Source: Korobacter sp963758505 (GTDB lineage: Bacteria > Acidobacteriota > Terriglobia > Terriglobales > Acidobacteriaceae). Taken from it: a stretch of DNA of 64,000 nt. The position numbers and the translations under genes are program-made. The stretch is from positions 1,984,001 to 2,048,000 of the forward strand of contig CAVWVJ010000003.1 in NCBI GenBank assembly GCA_963758505.1, given 5' to 3'. The notes beneath the pieces were generated by a model. The model had not been told where the DNA came from. It was given only the letters and a program-made list of their open reading frames with translations, and made no database searches. Positions 27,199 to 35,349 of the stretch are shown piece after piece. The stretch's first letter is position 1, and the number at the start of each line of letters is the position of its first letter.

Positions 27199-27253
27199 GG
27201 GGTCCTTCGGCTGCGAACGCGCAAAGCCGGCGCGTTCTTCGCTCAGGATGACA
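27199..27253. repeat. Dispersed intergenic palindromic repeat
   Basis: GGGGTCCTTCGGCTGCGAAC, an inner GCGC-bounded palindrome, then GTTCTTCGCTCAGGATGACA. It has the same ends as the 24439 copy but a different centre. It sits between divergent genes, upstream of the TPR protein. Confidence 0.75.
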
Positions 27254-27303
27254 GCGGGGTTCTCTGCTCGTAGCGCCCCCAGAGTTGGTACTATGAGGCG
27301 ACG

Positions 27304-28035
27304 ATGTTCGGCTTCGGCGGCTTCTTTGGGATCGGCTCGATCCTTGTCATAGCGGCGCTTATCCACTTCATTTTGAAGCGGCCGGATTTCTATTGGCTGT
27401 GGATCATCCTCTTCCTCGGGCCGATTGGAGCGCTGATTTACCTGGCCGTCGAGGCATTGCCGGAGCTGACCGATCCAGGAACATTCCGGTTCGTATCGCG
27501 TGGATCGCGCAAGCGCGAACTGGAAGCGGCGGTTGTGGAGAATCCGTCGGCGGGCAATTACGAAGAGCTCGGGCAGATTTATCTCGATGAGGGCCGGTGG
27601 GCTAAGGCGAAGGACGCCTACGATCATGCGATCTCTGCGAGGACCGATTCTGTCGATCCGTTTTATCGCAGGGCCGTTGCGGAGACCGAACTGGGCCAGT
27701 TCACCGCCGCCGTTCCGGACCTGGAGCGCACGGTGCAGGAAGACGCCAGGTACGACTTCCAGCGCGCAGCCGGGCTGCTGGCGTATGCCTATTGGAAGAC
27801 GGGACAGGCGGAACGGGCGGCACAGATGTTCGAGGCGGTGACGCGTACCTCGACGTTGACGGAGACGCAATATCACTATGCGGAACTGCTCATCTCGCAG
27901 GGAAAACAGGCGGAGGCGAAGCGAATCCTCGAAGGCATTCTCGCCAAGCGCAGGACGATGCCGGGATTCCAGAAGCGCCGCGAGCGGCCCTGGTTCCGAA
28001 GAGTGAAGGCATTGCGGGGGACTTTGCCCGCCTAG
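27304..28035 (+). CDS. Membrane-anchored TPR protein
   Basis: 243 residues. Two N-terminal helices with a short loop (about 7-25 and 31-50, WLWIILFLGPIGALIYL resembling the PLDc_N segment) are followed by TPR-like helices (about 75-225: NYEELGQIYLDEGRWAKAKDAYDHAIS and onward). It is probably an inner-membrane scaffold with cytoplasmic TPRs. Threonine synthase starts seven bases after the stop, so they are co-transcribed. The function is unknown. Confidence 0.8.
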   Translation: MFGFGGFFGIGSILVIAALIHFILKRPDFYWLWIILFLGPIGALIYLAVEALPELTDPGTFRFVSRGSRKRELEAAVVENPSAGNYEELGQIYLDEGRWAKAKDAYDHAISARTDSVDPFYRRAVAETELGQFTAAVPDLERTVQEDARYDFQRAAGLLAYAYWKTGQAERAAQMFEAVTRTSTLTETQYHYAELLISQGKQAEAKRILEGILAKRRTMPGFQKRRERPWFRRVKALRGTLPA

Positions 28036-28042
28036 AAAATTA

Positions 28043-29239
28043 ATGGCAAACATTTCTTATTTCGAATGTGCACGCTGTGGAGAGAAGATCGCGCCGGGTG
28101 GTCCGCAGAATGTGTGCGCAAAGTGTGCAGGGCCGCTGTGGGTACGGTACGACTTCGCGAAGAATCTTTCGCGCGAGCCAGTGGCTGCGGGTCCGGCTTC
28201 GATGTGGCGGTATCGCGATGTATTGCCCGATGCCGAGCCGGTGACGCTGGGAGAAGGGTTCACTCCGCTGTTGCCGAGCCGTATGCACGCGCATGTGCAC
28301 ATCAAGGACGAGGGGCTGAATCCGACGGGATCGTTCAAGGCGCGCGGACTGGGAATGGCGGTAACTATGGCGCGGCATTACGGGATCGAGAAGATCGCGA
28401 TTCCGTCGGCCGGGAACGCGGCGAGCGCCTTGGCGGCGTATTGCGCGGCGGCGGGAATCGAGGCACACATCTTCATGCCCAAGGATGTGCCCATGGCGAA
28501 TCGCATGGAGTGCGAGAGTTACGGGGCAAAGGTGACCTATGTCGATGGGCTGATCAGCGATTGCGCGCGGATGGTCGGCGAGCGCAAGCAGGCCGAAGGA
28601 TGGTTCGACATCTCGACGCTGAAGGAACCGTTTCGCGTGGAAGGCAAGAAGACGATGGGGTACGAGGTCGCGGAGCAACTGGGATGGGAGCTGCCGGACG
28701 CTATTATCTATCCCACCGGCGGCGGTGTAGGGCTGCTCGGGATGTGGAAAGCCTTCGAGGAGATGCAGGCGCTGGGCTGGATCGGCGCGAAACGGCCGAA
28801 GATGATTTGCGCACAGGCCGCGGGATGCGCGCCGGTGGTGAAGGCGTGGGAGGAACACCGCGAGACGATGGAAATATGGAAGGACGCTCATACCTCCGCC
28901 GCGGGACTGCGGGTGCCGAAGCCCTATGGCGATCGCGAGATCCTGAACATCCTGAAAGAGAGCCGCGGTACGGCGGTTGCGGTGAGCGATGACGAGATCA
29001 TGCGGGCCTTTCAAAGCTGGGCACAAGACGAAGGCGTCTTCGCCGCGCCCGAAGGCGCAGCGTCGCTGGCAGCCTATTGGAAATTGCGGGAAAACGGTTT
29101 CCTGAAGGAAGAGGACAAGGTCGTGCTGTTCAATACCGGGAGCGGATTGAAGTATATCGACGTGATCCACGAATACTTCGGCAAGGAGAAGGCGAAGCCG
29201 AAAGCGCGGACTCTGGGCGGCATTATTCAGCCGTATTGA
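28043..29239 (+). CDS. thrC: Threonine synthase
   Basis: 398 residues. An N-terminal zinc ribbon (Cys9, Cys12, Cys25, Cys28) precedes the fold-type II PLP core with the Schiff-base Lys99 in NPTGSFKARG and a PTGGGVGLLG phosphate loop. It converts O-phosphohomoserine to threonine. The short form with a zinc ribbon is typical of Acidobacteria, archaea and actinobacteria. Other thr genes are absent here. Confidence 0.93.
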   Translation: MANISYFECARCGEKIAPGGPQNVCAKCAGPLWVRYDFAKNLSREPVAAGPASMWRYRDVLPDAEPVTLGEGFTPLLPSRMHAHVHIKDEGLNPTGSFKARGLGMAVTMARHYGIEKIAIPSAGNAASALAAYCAAAGIEAHIFMPKDVPMANRMECESYGAKVTYVDGLISDCARMVGERKQAEGWFDISTLKEPFRVEGKKTMGYEVAEQLGWELPDAIIYPTGGGVGLLGMWKAFEEMQALGWIGAKRPKMICAQAAGCAPVVKAWEEHRETMEIWKDAHTSAAGLRVPKPYGDREILNILKESRGTAVAVSDDEIMRAFQSWAQDEGVFAAPEGAASLAAYWKLRENGFLKEEDKVVLFNTGSGLKYIDVIHEYFGKEKAKPKARTLGGIIQPY

Positions 29240-29270
29240 TTTGTGGCGCTGTTATCAAAACGCAAGTTTT

Positions 29271-29313
29271 TTCGACTTCGCGTCTGAAACCGGGCGCTTC
29301 GCTCAACATGACA
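29271..29313. repeat. Dispersed intergenic palindromic repeat, diverged copy
   Basis: TTCGACTTCGCGTCTG...CGCTTCGCTCAACATGACA between thrC and the alanyl-tRNA editing gene; the 3' end matches the other copies except for CAACATGACA in place of CAGGATGACA. It lies in the presumed leader of the downstream gene. Confidence 0.6.
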
Positions 29314-29339
29314 AAAAGGGAGAGAGCATAAGCCGGAAT

Positions 29340-30551
29340 ATGACGGAGCGTCTGTATTACGACAATAGCTTTCTGCTGAACTTCACAGCCGGCGTGATCG
29401 ATGCGAAGGCGGCTTCGGATGGGCGCGTGAACGTGGTGCTGGATCGGACGGCGTTTTATCCCACAAGCGGCGGACAGATCTTCGATACCGGTTGGTTGGA
29501 GATAGAAAGCGGTGCGAAATTGCGGGTGGCCGAAGTCGGCGAGACAGAAGACGGCACGATTCAGCACTGGTTAGAAAGCGCCGATGCCGAGGTGCTGCGC
29601 AATGTCCGGGTGCGCGGGTTTATCGACGTGGAGCGGCGCCGCGATCACATGCAGCAGCACACGGGCCAGCATGTCCTCTCGGCTGCGTTTATCGCGCTCT
29701 TCGACATGCCAACGGTCTCCTTCCATATGGGCGCCGAGAATTGCACGATCGATCTGGAGGCGAAGAACGTCACGCCAGAACAGGTAGAGCGCGCTGAGGC
29801 GTTGGCCAATGAGGTGATTGCCGAGGATCGTCCGGTGGAGATCAAGTATGCGACGCCGGACGAGGCGCGGGCGCTGGGCGTGCGCAAGATCCCGCCGGCG
29901 GAACGAGAGAAGCTGCGGCTCATCAACATCAAGGACTTCGACCTGAATGCATGTGGCGGCACCCACGTGCGCTCTACCGGGCAGATCGGCGCGATCGTGC
30001 TACGCAAGATCTCGAAGGAGAAGCAGGGCGTACGCGTGGAATTTGTCTGCGGGATGCGCGCGGTCCGTAGCGCACGAAGGGATTTTGAGACGCTGACCGA
30101 AGCTGCGAGTGTGCTCTCGACGCATATGCATGAGCTGCCGGGGCAGGTGCGGAAGCTGGTCGAAGAAGGAAAAGCCGCAGGGAAGCGTGAACACAAGCTA
30201 CTGGAAGAGATTGCGTCTCTATCCGCAGATTCGATGCTGGCGACGTCGAGCGATGGAGAGGCGGTCCGGCGCTTTTATGCAGACCGTGACCTGGCATTCA
30301 TCAAGCTGCTGGCGCAGAGGCTGACACGGCAAGGGAAGGTTGTTGCACTGCTGGGTTGTGGTGGAGAGCAGCCTGCTGTGGTGTTCGCGCAGAGTGCCGG
30401 GCTGTCGCATGACATGGGGGCGCTTATGAAAGAAGCTCTCTTGGAACTTGGCGGCAGGGGCGGGGGGAATAAAGATATGGCGCAAGGTGGGGCGCAGGAT
30501 GCGTCTAAGATAGAAGCGGTGTTGGAGAAGGTCGCCGGCAAGATCGTTTAG
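29340..30551 (+). CDS. Alanyl-tRNA editing protein (AlaX-L type with DHHA1 domain)
   Basis: 403 residues. The editing-site residues are intact: His103 and His107 in RDHMQQHTGQHVLS, and Cys205 and His209 in NACGGTHVRSTG. A C-terminal DHHA1 domain (about 290-400, ending LGGRGGGNKDMAQGG) follows. It hydrolyses Ser-tRNA(Ala) or Gly-tRNA(Ala) in trans, protecting against mistranslation. ATG 29340 is used because the AlaX fold starts here; the open frame upstream overlaps a repeat. A sensor kinase gene follows five bases after the stop. Confidence 0.92.
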   Translation: MTERLYYDNSFLLNFTAGVIDAKAASDGRVNVVLDRTAFYPTSGGQIFDTGWLEIESGAKLRVAEVGETEDGTIQHWLESADAEVLRNVRVRGFIDVERRRDHMQQHTGQHVLSAAFIALFDMPTVSFHMGAENCTIDLEAKNVTPEQVERAEALANEVIAEDRPVEIKYATPDEARALGVRKIPPAEREKLRLINIKDFDLNACGGTHVRSTGQIGAIVLRKISKEKQGVRVEFVCGMRAVRSARRDFETLTEAASVLSTHMHELPGQVRKLVEEGKAAGKREHKLLEEIASLSADSMLATSSDGEAVRRFYADRDLAFIKLLAQRLTRQGKVVALLGCGGEQPAVVFAQSAGLSHDMGALMKEALLELGGRGGGNKDMAQGGAQDASKIEAVLEKVAGKIV

Positions 30552-30556
30552 CGTTC

Positions 30557-31900
30557 ATGGCCGATCAGAAACTCATTCTCATCTCGTTGCTCATACGGCT
30601 CGGCGCGGCCGCAGCGGTGAGTAGCGTGCTCGTGCGCGCACGCCGGTTCCGGCAGTTGCTGTTCCGCGAGGAGCGCACGACGCGGGAGAAGATCGAGCTG
30701 ATCCTCATTATCAGCGTGCCGATCGCCCTGGGTGTGTTGACGCGCCATTGGGTAAAGAACTTCCTGGCTGCCGATATGGGGTTTGAGTTCTCCATCCTGA
30801 TGGGTGTCATCGGCGGACGGCTGGTAGGTGGAGGCGGAGGAATCCTCGTCGCACTGCCTGCGGTATTGTTCGGCGAATGGTTAACGCTGCCTTTCAACTT
30901 TCTGGTCGGTTTCATGGCGGGGCTGCTCCGGCAGATCGTGCAGGACCGCGAGGTCATCTGGTCGTTTTCGCCGCTCTTCGACCTGAGCATCTATCGCTGG
31001 ATCCGCCGCAGCATCAAGAAGACGCTGATCGACTGGCAGACGTCGTTCTTCGTTCTCATCGTCGGCTTGACGTTCGCTCGGCTGCAACTGCACCAGATGC
31101 TGCCGAAGCGGTTGTTTGCGCTGTACGATCCGAACTGGGCGGTGCAACTCGCGATCTACGCGGGTACGGTAATGTGCGTGGCCATCGCGCTCAAGGTGTT
31201 GAACAACGCGCGCATCGAGATGAAACTGGAAGAGCAGGAACGCCTGCTGTTGCAGACGCGCATGGAAGCGTTGCAGAGCCAGATCAATCCGCACTTCTTA
31301 TTTAATACGCTGAATTCCGTTTCGTCGCTGGTTCGGTTCAATCCCGACAAAGCGCGCGAGATGATCGTGAAGCTGGCGAACATCCTGCGTCGCCTGATGC
31401 GCACCACCGATGCATTCGTCCCGCTGCGGGAAGAATTCGACTTCATCGATGACTATCTCGACATCGAGGTCGTCCGCTTCGGTCCGGACAAGCTGCGAGT
31501 GATCAAGGAACTGGAGCCCGCCTCGCTGGAGATCATGGTGCCGAGCATGATGTTGCAGCCTCTCGTGGAGAACGCGATCAAACACGGGGTTGCGCCGCGC
31601 ATCGATGGCGGCAGCATTTATCTGCGGAGCCGGCTGGCCGGGGACCGCGTAGTGATCGAAGTGGAAGACGACGGCGTGGGGTTCGCGGACAGCGCATCGA
31701 GCTCCGGAACCGGCATTGGAATGGCGAACGTCACCGAGCGGCTGCACGTCCTCTACGGCGATTCCGCGCACCTGGAAACCGACAGCACGCCGGGCAAGGG
31801 AAGCCTGATCCGCGTGACGCTGCCGATACCGCAGCCGGAAGACATGGGCGGATCTGTGGCCGGAGCGGTTTACGAAGCGCGCTCCAGCACCTCGCGGTAG
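30557..31900 (+). CDS. LytS-type sensor histidine kinase
   Basis: 447 residues. About six membrane helices of the 5TM-LYT kind (NFLAADMGFEFSILMGVIGGRL region, 70-120, then 160-215), a short coiled coil, the His_kinase domain with His246 in QINPHFLFNTLNSVSSL, and an HATPase with MLQPLVENAIKHG, DDGVGF and GTGIGMANV. It should phosphorylate a LytTR-type response regulator, but none is adjacent. Its last 31 bases overlap the 3' end of the convergent bshA gene. Confidence 0.9.
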   Translation: MADQKLILISLLIRLGAAAAVSSVLVRARRFRQLLFREERTTREKIELILIISVPIALGVLTRHWVKNFLAADMGFEFSILMGVIGGRLVGGGGGILVALPAVLFGEWLTLPFNFLVGFMAGLLRQIVQDREVIWSFSPLFDLSIYRWIRRSIKKTLIDWQTSFFVLIVGLTFARLQLHQMLPKRLFALYDPNWAVQLAIYAGTVMCVAIALKVLNNARIEMKLEEQERLLLQTRMEALQSQINPHFLFNTLNSVSSLVRFNPDKAREMIVKLANILRRLMRTTDAFVPLREEFDFIDDYLDIEVVRFGPDKLRVIKELEPASLEIMVPSMMLQPLVENAIKHGVAPRIDGGSIYLRSRLAGDRVVIEVEDDGVGFADSASSSGTGIGMANVTERLHVLYGDSAHLETDSTPGKGSLIRVTLPIPQPEDMGGSVAGAVYEARSSTSR

Positions 31901-33015
31901 AAATCCTCATACATGGGAATGATCTTGGAGGCGCAGTAGGTGGATTGCGCTTTGAAGCGCGCCATCTTTGCCATCTCGTGCAGCTTCTCGTCGTCGCTGA
32001 GGATTTCTATGCTGTACTTGGCCATGGTTTCGATGTCGCCCACCTCGGCGAGATAACCGTCGATGCCATGATCGATGACCTCGGGGACGCCGCCGGCGTT
32101 GGTCGCAACAGGGACAACTTCACAAGCCATCGCTTCGAGAGCGGCGAGTCCGAACGACTCCAGCGTGCTGGGCATCAGCATGAGATCGGCGGCGGGAAGC
32201 TTTTCGTGGACCTGGTCCTGCTTGCCTAGGAAGAGCACGCGATCTTGTAGCTTCTTCTCGACCACCATCCATTCCGCGCGCGAACGGTCAGGACCGTCGC
32301 CGATGAGTACCAGCTTGGCGGGGAGCTGCTTCTGGATGCGGTCGAAGATTTCGATGACGTCGGGCACGCGCTTCACCGGACGGAAATTGGAGAGGTGCAC
32401 CACAACCCGCTCGCCGGGCTGCGCCCATTCGCTGCGGTAGCGGGCGGTCTGGCCGTCGCGATGATAGAGGTCACAGTTTACAAAGTTGGGGATGACCCGA
32501 ATCTGGTTCTTGACCTCGAACTCCTGCACGGTTTTTTCCTTCAGATAATTCGAGATCGCGGTCACGCCGTCGCTCTTTTCGATCGAGAAGCGCGTGATCG
32601 GCAGGTACGAGCGATCGAGGCCGACCAGCGTGATGTCGGTTCCGTGCAGGGTGGTCACGAAAGGAAGATGACGTTTGCGGCCTGGGCCAAAGGCTGTCAT
32701 TTCGCGGGCAAGAAGAGCGCTTACGGAATGCGGAATCGCATAGTGCACGTGCAGCAGGTCGAGGTTGTAGATCTCGGCGACCTCGGCCATGCGCGTGGCC
32801 AGAGCGAGATCGTACGGCGGATATTCGAAGAGCGGGTAGCGCGAAACTTCGACCTCGTGAAAATGAATGTTGGGATGGGGTTCGGTGAGACGGATCGGCT
32901 GGGAATACGAGATGAAGTGCACCTGGTGGCCGCGCTGGGCAAGTTCGATACCGAGCTCTGTGGCGACTACGCCACTGCCGCCGTACGTGGGATAGCAGGT
33001 AATGCCGATTCTCAT
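31870..33015 (-). CDS. bshA: N-acetyl-alpha-D-glucosaminyl L-malate synthase BshA
   Basis: 381 residues of GT4 fold. MRIGITCYPTYGGSGVVATELG, HVHYAIPHSVSA and TTLHGTDITLVG are diagnostic for BshA, and LMLMPSTLESFGLAALEAMAC is the nucleotide-sugar site. It joins GlcNAc from UDP-GlcNAc to L-malate, the first step of bacillithiol synthesis. Start ATG 33015 overlaps the stop of the upstream deacetylase gene by four bases. Neither bshC nor a PIG-L type bshB is in the window. Confidence 0.87.
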   Translation of the reverse strand: MRIGITCYPTYGGSGVVATELGIELAQRGHQVHFISYSQPIRLTEPHPNIHFHEVEVSRYPLFEYPPYDLALATRMAEVAEIYNLDLLHVHYAIPHSVSALLAREMTAFGPGRKRHLPFVTTLHGTDITLVGLDRSYLPITRFSIEKSDGVTAISNYLKEKTVQEFEVKNQIRVIPNFVNCDLYHRDGQTARYRSEWAQPGERVVVHLSNFRPVKRVPDVIEIFDRIQKQLPAKLVLIGDGPDRSRAEWMVVEKKLQDRVLFLGKQDQVHEKLPAADLMLMPSTLESFGLAALEAMACEVVPVATNAGGVPEVIDHGIDGYLAEVGDIETMAKYSIEILSDDEKLHEMAKMARFKAQSTYCASKIIPMYEDFYREVLERAS

Positions 33016-33995
33016 AAAGTTGGCTCGTTCCACGGCATTGGATTAGACGCAGCAGGATTCGATTCATCGTGTGCTTCGAGATCCCAGAAATTGGCAAGCT
33101 TCACTCGAGCGGAATCGAGGAGCTGTCGTGTTTGCGGCGAACGAAGCACGGCCAACTCGGTTTCCCGCGATTCGAGCAAACGGGTACCGGCAGCCGCGAG
33201 TTCTGAATCGTTGTAGCCGGGATGGCAGACGAACTCGTAAGTGCCGGATGCGGGCAGGCTGCCAATCGTCTCGGCGAACGAGTTGGCATCCAGCGCGCCG
33301 GTGACGGTCACGCCGAGGCTGCCATCGGTCGTCGCTAAGCCGTATTCGGCGACTTTTTTCCGAAACTGTCGAACGTAAGCCTGGTTGAGCACCGCGGTTT
33401 CGGCGGCACGCATGGCATTCTTTCGACCAAAGACAAGTTTTGCCGGACGGGCGAAAGATGGTTCAAAAGGGTTGCGGATTGCGTGGATCCCATTCGCCAC
33501 CGCGGCACGCAAAACGCCTTCCAGAACCGCGGGAAACATGTGAGTGTGCTTGTGGCAATCCACGTGGGAAATTTCGATCCCCGCGTTCAGAAGGCTGCCG
33601 ATCTGGGCAGAGGTCTCGGTTTCCACCTCGTGGGACGATAGTTTTCCGCGCATCGCTGCCAATGCGAACTTCCAGAGCTTGCCGCGGAAGGTGGGCGACG
33701 AGGCGTGGGGGTCGAGAAGCGTGGGAACCAAGTGAGGTGGGGCGACCGGCGATCCGTCCACCAGGACGATATGACATCCGACGCTCAGCCTGCGGGATTG
33801 GGGGAGCGCGCGAAGGAGTACGACGGCTTCCCCGAAGGCGGCTGCATTGGCCATGAGGGTGGTGGAGGTGACGATGCCCTCCTGATGGGATTGAAGGATG
33901 GCGCGATTGATCCCGCGCGTCAGACCGAAATCGTCCGCATTGACGATAAGGCGAAGCACGCCACAGGATAAATGATGCAGCGAAAAAGGCCGCAC
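33012..33995 (-). CDS. ChbG/HpnK-type carbohydrate deacetylase
   Basis: 327 residues of the YdjC/HpnK family. LIVNADDFGLT (metal Asp21-Asp22), the DCHKHTHMFP histidines and the C-terminal CHPGYND are all present. Family members remove N-acetyl groups from chitobiose or hopanoid glucosamine. Start GTG 33995 is tentative; GTG 33959 would give a protein beginning directly at the fold. It is translationally coupled to bshA, so it may deacetylate GlcNAc-malate in place of BshB (inference), or act on another GlcNAc compound. Confidence 0.82.
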   Translation of the reverse strand: MRPFSLHHLSCGVLRLIVNADDFGLTRGINRAILQSHQEGIVTSTTLMANAAAFGEAVVLLRALPQSRRLSVGCHIVLVDGSPVAPPHLVPTLLDPHASSPTFRGKLWKFALAAMRGKLSSHEVETETSAQIGSLLNAGIEISHVDCHKHTHMFPAVLEGVLRAAVANGIHAIRNPFEPSFARPAKLVFGRKNAMRAAETAVLNQAYVRQFRKKVAEYGLATTDGSLGVTVTGALDANSFAETIGSLPASGTYEFVCHPGYNDSELAAAGTRLLESRETELAVLRSPQTRQLLDSARVKLANFWDLEAHDESNPAASNPMPWNEPTL

Positions 33996-34025
33996 CTGGC
34001 GGCCTTCGACATCCGGAAACAGAGG

Positions 34026-34400
34026 TTAGGAGGCGCGTTCGGCGGGCGCCAATTCGGAATCTTCCAGGTACATCTTGATCTTGTCGAGCAGGGCGGGAAA
34101 GAGGTCTTCCTTCTGCAGGCACGCCTTGACGTCGTTGCCGCCCTCGATCGGTCCGTAGCCAGTGACGATAATCACGGGGACCTCAGGATTTTTCTGGTGC
34201 ACGCGCTTGGCCAATTCGAGGCCATTCATGCCGTCCATGCGGAAGTCGGTGACCATGAGGTCGAAGCTTTGATTGTCGAACTTGCTGAGCGCGTCCTGTG
34301 CGTTGTAGGCGCTAACAGCCTTATAACCCTGCATTTCCAGGATCTCGCAACTGAGTCGCGCCAAGACTTCGTGATCGTCAACAAAGAGAATTGCCTTCAT
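34026..34400 (-). CDS. Single-domain CheY-like response regulator
   Basis: 124 residues, receiver domain only. Asp8-Asp9 (FVDDHE), phospho-acceptor Asp52 (VTDFRMDGMNG), Thr80 (IIVTGYG) and Lys97 (CLQKEDL) are in place; the usual KPF is altered to KED. The absence of an output domain means it must work by protein contact. No partner kinase is adjacent. Two tandem copies of a 12-bp sequence lie 36-59 bases upstream of the start. Confidence 0.9.
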   Translation of the reverse strand: MKAILFVDDHEVLARLSCEILEMQGYKAVSAYNAQDALSKFDNQSFDLMVTDFRMDGMNGLELAKRVHQKNPEVPVIIVTGYGPIEGGNDVKACLQKEDLFPALLDKIKMYLEDSELAPAERAS

Positions 34401-34435
34401 CTTGCAGACCTTTCGCCGAAGTTCTACCTATATCT

Positions 34436-34459
34436 CCCGGCATTGTACCCGGCATTGTA
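34436..34459 (-). repeat. Tandem 12-bp repeat in the response-regulator promoter region
   Basis: TACAATGCCGGG occurs twice without a gap on the minus strand, directly upstream of the CheY-like gene. Each copy contains TACAAT, a fair sigma-70 -10 hexamer, so the duplication may supply alternative start sites or a tandem binding site. Confidence 0.6.
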
Positions 34460-34634
34460 CGCAGTAGATTGGTTTCCTGCCCAGCCAGAAAAGATGCCCA
34501 CCTGGGGCGAAAATTGCCCCCTTCGGTGGTCACGATGGTACTACGGAACGGACAGGACCCTTCGATTTTTGCAGCCCAGCCAACCAGGAGATACTCTGGA
34601 TTTGGCGAGCAACAGTCGCTACAGGGTGACGGGT

Positions 34635-34838
34635 ATGGGAGAAGGCAGTACGGACTGGGGCGCGGCGTGGCTCTTCGTACTTTGGGCGGCGATGGTGGTC
34701 GCCAGCATTGCAGGATGGCATTCGAGCAGTGACGGTCCGCAAGCCGCACATGTCTACAAGGAGAGGACACGGAGCCTGAGTTCCTTTATGTTGGCGTCGC
34801 ACGGGACGGCGACGACAACCCGCGAAAAAGGGCGGTAA
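34635..34838 (+). CDS. Small single-helix membrane protein, unknown function
   Basis: 67 residues: MGEGSTDWGAAW then one hydrophobic helix (LFVLWAAMVVASIAGW, about 13-28) and a polar, basic tail. There is no family. A clear terminator 30 bases after the stop codon, facing the right way, supports this being a transcribed unit. The ribosome site (GGTGACGGGT) is weak. Confidence 0.45.
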   Translation: MGEGSTDWGAAWLFVLWAAMVVASIAGWHSSSDGPQAAHVYKERTRSLSSFMLASHGTATTTREKGR

Positions 34839-34867
34839 TCCAACAGAACTCAGCCTCTGTAGTTTTT

Positions 34868-34893
34868 GCCGCGGCCTCGGTCGCGGCTTTTTT
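34868..34893 (+). terminator. Rho-independent terminator
   Basis: GCCGCG (34868-34873) pairs with CGCGGC (34882-34887) across an eight-base loop and is followed by TTTTTT. It ends transcription of the small membrane-protein gene before the tRNA promoter. Confidence 0.8.
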
Positions 34894-34923
34894 CGTGCGG
34901 AAAACCAAAACAGGCTCAACAGT

Positions 34924-34953
34924 TTGACGAAGATTTCCGTCGTCCCATATACT
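34924..34953 (+). promoter_or_regulatory. Sigma-70 promoter of the tRNA-Val/tRNA-Asp operon
   Basis: TTGACG (34924-34929), 18-base spacer, TATACT (34948-34953): close to consensus. Predicted start near 34960, about 58 bases before tRNA-Val. Confidence 0.8.
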
Positions 34954-35017
34954 CAGGAGGTAGGAATTCCGCTTCGGTTTCCCCTCGTGCTTTACTACCG
35001 CGTATTGCGACGCGAGG

Positions 35018-35094
35018 GGGCGGTTAGCTCAGTTGGTTAGAGCGCCTGCCTTACAAGCAGGAGGTCGCAGGTTCGAGCCCTGCACTGCCCACCA
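35018..35094 (+). tRNA. tRNA-Val (anticodon TAC)
   Basis: Acceptor GGGCGGT/ACTGCCC, anticodon stem CCTGC/GCAGG with loop CTTACAA (anticodon TAC), T-loop TTCGAGC, encoded ACCA end. 27 bases before tRNA-Asp, in the same transcript. Confidence 0.97.
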
Positions 35095-35121
35095 TATCCT
35101 TCCCACGGATTTTCAAGAAGC

Positions 35122-35198
35122 GGGGACGTAGTTCAGTTGGTTAGAACGCTGCCCTGTCACGGCAGAGGTCGCGGGTTCGAGTCCCGTCGTCCCCGCCA
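35122..35198 (+). tRNA. tRNA-Asp (anticodon GTC)
   Basis: Acceptor GGGGACG/CGTCCCC, anticodon stem CTGCC/GGCAG with loop CTGTCAC (anticodon GTC), T-loop TTCGAGT, discriminator G and encoded CCA. Second gene of the tRNA pair. Confidence 0.97.
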
Positions 35199-35349
35199 GA
35201 GATTCTTCAAGAGTTAGATAGAATCTATGGCTTTCACTTCACCCGGCTTCCATCATTTTCGGGTTTTTGTCAGCGGTTTTCACAGGAATGGCCCCTGGAA
35301 TTTGCTGACGCAGCGCACTCGCGAGCGCCGGGCAACGTCGATGCGGAGA

